Positions 61,047 to 64,000 of a stretch of 64,000 nucleotides of DNA are shown piece by piece (position 1 is the stretch's first letter; every line of letters starts with the position of its first letter). The DNA is from Clostridiales bacterium (GTDB taxonomy: Bacteria > Bacillota > Clostridia > Saccharofermentanales > Saccharofermentanaceae). The stretch covers positions 62,001 through 126,000 of the forward strand of contig JAFXMZ010000017.1 of the NCBI GenBank assembly GCA_017529925.1, written 5' to 3'. The position numbers were made by a program, and so were the translations under genes. The notes beneath the pieces are model-generated. The model saw nothing but the letters and a program-made list of their open reading frames with translations. It was not told where the DNA came from and did no database searches.

Positions 61047-62690
61047 ATGAAGTCGGGTGAATTGAAGAATAATTACAGCAACTCGAGACAGTACTACGGA
61101 TCCTCGCGGGATTCTCTGATGAAGTTCGCAGGCATAGGGATGTATGTATGCATCCTCGCCGGTGTGGCAATGATCATCGCAGGATTTACCATGATGAAGA
61201 ATCTTGGGCTGGCTCTGATACTTATCCCCGGAGGCATATTCATAGGATTCCTCGGACTGCTCATCAAGTGGGGCGGCAATCTTATCTGCTCCATCGACAA
61301 CAATACCGAGAATGCTGCCGTAATACTCCTCGAGATGTTTGAAGCTCAGGAGAAAGCTGCAGAAGCAGCTGCAAAGAAGGAGGAGGAAGAGAAGAAAGCC
61401 GAGCGTGCTTCGGCATTCGCACAGTCCGTCGCCTCCAAGAAAGAACATGCGCCCGCTCCCAAGGCGAAGAAAGCAGCTCCCGCAGCCACGAAAGCACCCG
61501 CTATCGCATCTGCAGCAGCCTCACCTTTTGCACCTGCTCCCGTAAGCGAGGAGCCTGAGGAAGAGGAAGAAGAGACTGTTGAGACACCGGCCGAAGAGGC
61601 ACCTGCAGCAGAGATCATCGCAGAAGAGAAGATCGAAGAGAAAGAAGCCGAGATCGAAGAAAAGGCAGAAGAGATCGCTCATGAGCCCGCGAAGGCCGTA
61701 GAGGAAGCTGAAGAGAAGGTTGAAGAGAAGCTCCCTCTGAAGAAGGAACCTCTCAATAAGGGATTCCCTGCTGCCAAGGCAGCCGCAGAGGAAGAAAAGG
61801 AAGAGCTCCCCGTCCCTGAGACACTGAAGGGCGCATCTTTCACCTTTACTCCCATGGGAACACACGAAGAAGTGCAGTCGCCCTTTGCGCCTCTTAAGAA
61901 AGAGACAGAGAAGACATCTCCCTTTGCTGCCCCCGCTAAGCACGACAGCATGACTGTATCTCCTTTCCTTCCTCCCGTACAGGATTCATCTTCTCCCTTT
62001 GCTTCGCAGAAGAAGGAAGAGAATTCACCTTTTGCTGCTCCCGCTAATAACGAGAATTCGCCTTTTGCAGCTCCGAAGAAAGAGAAGTCTTCTCCTTTCG
62101 CACCTATGAAGGCTGAGAATGAGAAGCCTTCACCTTTTGCTCCTCTCAAGACAGAAGAACCTGAGGAACAGGAAGAGAAGCATTCCAGACCTTCTCCTTT
62201 TGCAAATGCGATCCAGCCTGCTCCTCTTAAGAAAGAGGATGACGACAGTATTCTCACTCCCGGTCCTTCCATAATGGTAGGCAACCATAGTGTATTCAAG
62301 CCCCTCGGCGCTTCCGAAGAGGAAGAGCCTGTCGGACATGAGGCTCCCTCTCATTCTGCGCCCGCTCATGCAGCTCCCGGCATCGCTTCAGCACCCGCTG
62401 AGCACGCTCCTGCTGCCCACGGCAAGAATGGTAAGAGTTCCCTGTCGGAAGCCATAGCAGCTGCGAAGGCACAGACATCTCCTTTCGCACCTAAGGTCGA
62501 GGAGGCAGTGGAAGAAGCAGAAGAAGCTGTTGAGGAAGCTGTTGATACAGCAAAGCCCCAGCGTAAGAGGAAGGTTCCTTCGAGCCTGGGCAACAGACCT
62601 TCGATCGCAGACTGGACATGTCCCGCCTGCGGAGCTCATAACATCTCCAAGGTCCGCTGCGAATGCGGCCGCAAGTTCAACGAAGTCTGA
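61047..62690 (+). CDS. SPFA-repeat membrane protein with C-terminal zinc ribbon
   Basis: Unrecognised 547-residue protein. Two hydrophobic helices lie at about 30-55 and 57-80 (IGMYVCILAGVAMIIAGF and LALILIPGGIFIGFLGLLI). A charged coiled-coil-like segment (about 100-130) and a long Ala/Glu/Lys/Pro-rich region follow. The motif SPF[AL] occurs eleven times, often as SPFAPLKKE or SPFAAPxK. The final 30 residues (WTCPACGAHNISKVRCECGRKF) have four cysteines in CxxC-like pairs, a zinc ribbon. The start at 61047 is set by GGGAGG. It may be a membrane scaffold whose tail and ribbon bind a cytoplasmic partner. Confidence 0.75.
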   Translation: MKSGELKNNYSNSRQYYGSSRDSLMKFAGIGMYVCILAGVAMIIAGFTMMKNLGLALILIPGGIFIGFLGLLIKWGGNLICSIDNNTENAAVILLEMFEAQEKAAEAAAKKEEEEKKAERASAFAQSVASKKEHAPAPKAKKAAPAATKAPAIASAAASPFAPAPVSEEPEEEEEETVETPAEEAPAAEIIAEEKIEEKEAEIEEKAEEIAHEPAKAVEEAEEKVEEKLPLKKEPLNKGFPAAKAAAEEEKEELPVPETLKGASFTFTPMGTHEEVQSPFAPLKKETEKTSPFAAPAKHDSMTVSPFLPPVQDSSSPFASQKKEENSPFAAPANNENSPFAAPKKEKSSPFAPMKAENEKPSPFAPLKTEEPEEQEEKHSRPSPFANAIQPAPLKKEDDDSILTPGPSIMVGNHSVFKPLGASEEEEPVGHEAPSHSAPAHAAPGIASAPAEHAPAAHGKNGKSSLSEAIAAAKAQTSPFAPKVEEAVEEAEEAVEEAVDTAKPQRKRKVPSSLGNRPSIADWTCPACGAHNISKVRCECGRKFNEV

Positions 62691-62712
62691 TACTTCAGAT
62701 AAAGCGCGAACT

Positions 62713-62746
62713 AAGAACCCGGAGCAGATTTGCTCCGGGTTCTTTT
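62713..62746 (+). terminator. Terminator of the SPFA-repeat gene
   Basis: A perfect 14-base stem AAGAACCCGGAGCA / TGCTCCGGGTTCTT (62713-62726, 62731-62744), loop GATT, then TT. It lies 22 bases past the stop. Confidence 0.85.
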
Positions 62747-62770
62747 GATCTGCCGCTACAGGACAGGCAG

Positions 62771-62857
62771 TTATTCAACAGATATACATATGACAGGGCG
62801 TACGCCAAAGGTGGCAGTAGCAACTTCCTTGGATGAGCACCACCAGTCGACAACTTC
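62771..62857 (-). pseudogene. Short remnant of a DUF6273-type protein
   Basis: The minus strand reads EVVDWWCSSKEVATATFG then VRPVICISVE and a stop. The WW...GVRP pattern is the usual C-terminal end of DUF6273 domains. An in-frame stop lies directly upstream, so only about 28 codons remain. Confidence 0.4.
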
Positions 62858-62893
62858 TTAAGACTAATGCCTTTGAAACTCCGTAATACCGGA

Positions 62894-64000
62894 TCAGACT
62901 ATGCCCAGTGCAGCGACATTCTCTGCAAATACCGCTTCTGCCTCGGATACAGATCCTATCTCACCTGCCAGGTATGACGTAACGACTGACTGGAATGCGT
63001 CATTGATCTCCTGATCGTTGGGTCCGACCGTCGAATTGTCGATAGATGTCGCAGATGCCAGGAGCACCGCTGCGGGATTCTGACCGGCAAGATAATCTAC
63101 CGAATAACCGGGATCGGATGCGAGCTCCGTCATGATGGCTACGTTATTGACGAATTCGCCTGTCTTCGTCATGTCGCGGAGATTGTTCTCATCGATCGCG
63201 ATCGCCCTCATGATCGCTGCAGAAGATGCCTTCATGTCACAGTACTTGGATGCCATCATCCATGTACCGCCCCAGAAATAACCGTTAGGTGCCTTTACAA
63301 GACCCCACTCACCTGCAGTGGGATTGGAGCCGTCCTGGAAGCCCATGCAGAAGTTCAGGAGCCACATGGGACCCCAGTATGACAATACGGACTCATTGGC
63401 CATATTGGCTGTCCATGCATCGCCCCACTGGCTTGTCTCAAAAGTCAGGCCGTTATCGTGAAGTGTTCTTGCCATATCAAAATACTGACCCATAACGGGA
63501 TCGATATTTACCTTACCGTCGACGATCCATCCCGTGGAACGCGAGTTGAGGACTGCTCTCCAGATGTCATCACTGCCGGATACGATCTTCTTCTGTCCGC
63601 CGGAGGCATCGGAGACCTGCTGTGCTGTCTGCATGAATGCATCCCATGTTGCGAAATAAGGCTGGACCTCCTCAGGCTCCGACACGCCGAGAGTCTCTTT
63701 CGCGACGGTCCTGTTATAGAAGACTCCGCATGGACATGCCTGCCATGCGAGGCCCTTGATGACATTCTGATCGTCAGCGGCAAACTGAAGAGTATATGTG
63801 TACATCTGTGTCAGTTCGCTGTAGGCGATGCCGAGATCGTTGATGCAGATCGTCTCGTTGGAATTCATATACTTGCTCGCATAGTCGGCATCGCAGACGA
63901 AAAGGTCAGGTGCTTCCTCTCCGGAAGCAAGGACCTGGTCGAGCTTTGCCTGATAGGAGTTGGACTCGGTGAGGACCTTCTCATAGGATCCTCCCCAGTA
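62894..64000 (-). CDS. ABC transporter sugar-binding protein, N-terminus beyond window
   Basis: Extracellular solute-binding protein family 1, about 368 residues visible. The coding frame runs without a stop to 64000 (YWGGSYEKVLTESNSYQAKL at the edge, then APDLFVCDADYASKYMN), so the signal peptide and start lie outside. Typical features are WQACPCGVFYNRTVAKETLG, SVLSYWGPMWLLNF and GGTWMMASKYCDMK. The family usually brings oligosaccharides to MalFG-type permeases. No permease is in the window; these may lie downstream on neither side here, since the gene ends next to a convergent terminator. Confidence 0.85.
   Translation of the reverse strand, partial: YWGGSYEKVLTESNSYQAKLDQVLASGEEAPDLFVCDADYASKYMNSNETICINDLGIAYSELTQMYTYTLQFAADDQNVIKGLAWQACPCGVFYNRTVAKETLGVSEPEEVQPYFATWDAFMQTAQQVSDASGGQKKIVSGSDDIWRAVLNSRSTGWIVDGKVNIDPVMGQYFDMARTLHDNGLTFETSQWGDAWTANMANESVLSYWGPMWLLNFCMGFQDGSNPTAGEWGLVKAPNGYFWGGTWMMASKYCDMKASSAAIMRAIAIDENNLRDMTKTGEFVNNVAIMTELASDPGYSVDYLAGQNPAAVLLASATSIDNSTVGPNDQEINDAFQSVVTSYLAGEIGSVSEAEAVFAENVAALGIV

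Overview
The window looks like chromosome of a low-to-mid-GC Clostridia-type Firmicute, probably an anaerobic gut or rumen carbohydrate fermenter. The evidence is FabK as the only enoyl-ACP reductase, a split transketolase inside an arabinose operon, a sodium-pumping decarboxylase operon, YesM/YesN-type signalling, an LTA-synthase-like sulfatase, AGGAGG ribosome binding sites, and DUF4214, DUF6273 and DUF4143 proteins. The exact lineage cannot be fixed from the sequence. I saw no rRNA, tRNA, CRISPR array or intact insertion sequence.

Layout. 1-1456 (minus): end of a CDP-hexose surface-sugar cluster (rfbF, rfbG cut by the edge). 1801-3723 (minus): a secreted L,D-transpeptidase with DUF4214 repeats. 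3848-9196 (minus): fatty-acid operon fabH-fabK-fabD-fabG-fabF-fabZ behind a strong promoter that carries a perfect FabT-type box. 9273-13185: a small ORF, an acidic-repeat lipoprotein, L-asparaginase and glutamate 5-kinase. 13252-15558 (minus): a GGDEF-EAL membrane protein. 15691-19707 (plus): response regulator, sensor kinase and sugar-binding lipoprotein with overlapping genes. 19713-20777 (minus): a GntR/LacI repressor. 20891-21014: two 62-bp tandem units of nested half-sites. 21426-31833 (plus): sugar ABC transporter, araA, an FGGY kinase, araD and split transketolase, a complete route from external L-arabinose to the pentose phosphate pathway. 31951-37117 (minus): spermidine/putrescine transporter potABCD with its XRE-cupin regulator. 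37300-38073: a short-chain dehydrogenase. 38264-42803 (minus): str operon rpsL-rpsG-fusA-tuf. 42946-43674: a 57-residue GTG-start gene and a hypothetical gene, divergent. 43740-47112 (plus): four-subunit biotin-dependent sodium-pump decarboxylase. 47113-48132: decayed DNA with an XRE pseudogene and a DUF4214 remnant. 48133-51515 (minus): DUF4143 ATPase, hemolysin-III protein and a proline-repeat membrane protein. 51605-58242 (minus): permuted GH3 glycosidase, DEAD-box helicase and LTA-synthase-like protein. 58413-60242 (plus): a phosphopentomutase-deoxyribose-phosphate aldolase fusion. 60446-62690: two membrane proteins with low-complexity tails. 62894-64000 (minus): a truncated sugar-binding protein.

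How it fits together. The centre is a sugar-sensing and uptake island. Extracytoplasmic pentose is probably sensed by the lipoprotein/kinase/regulator trio and the intracellular signal by the GntR/LacI repressor. Both could act on the repeat array before the ara operon, whose products feed C5 sugar phosphates to the transketolase. The DeoB-DeoC fusion adds a nucleoside-pentose salvage route to acetaldehyde and glyceraldehyde 3-phosphate, and the decarboxylase operon couples oxaloacetate breakdown to a sodium gradient. The least familiar items are the DeoB-DeoC fusion with a serine at the phospho-acceptor position, the 62-bp operator-like array, the twin GTTTAG...CTAAAC sites around the polyamine regulator promoter, the SPFA-repeat zinc-ribbon membrane protein and the N-terminally extended PotB.
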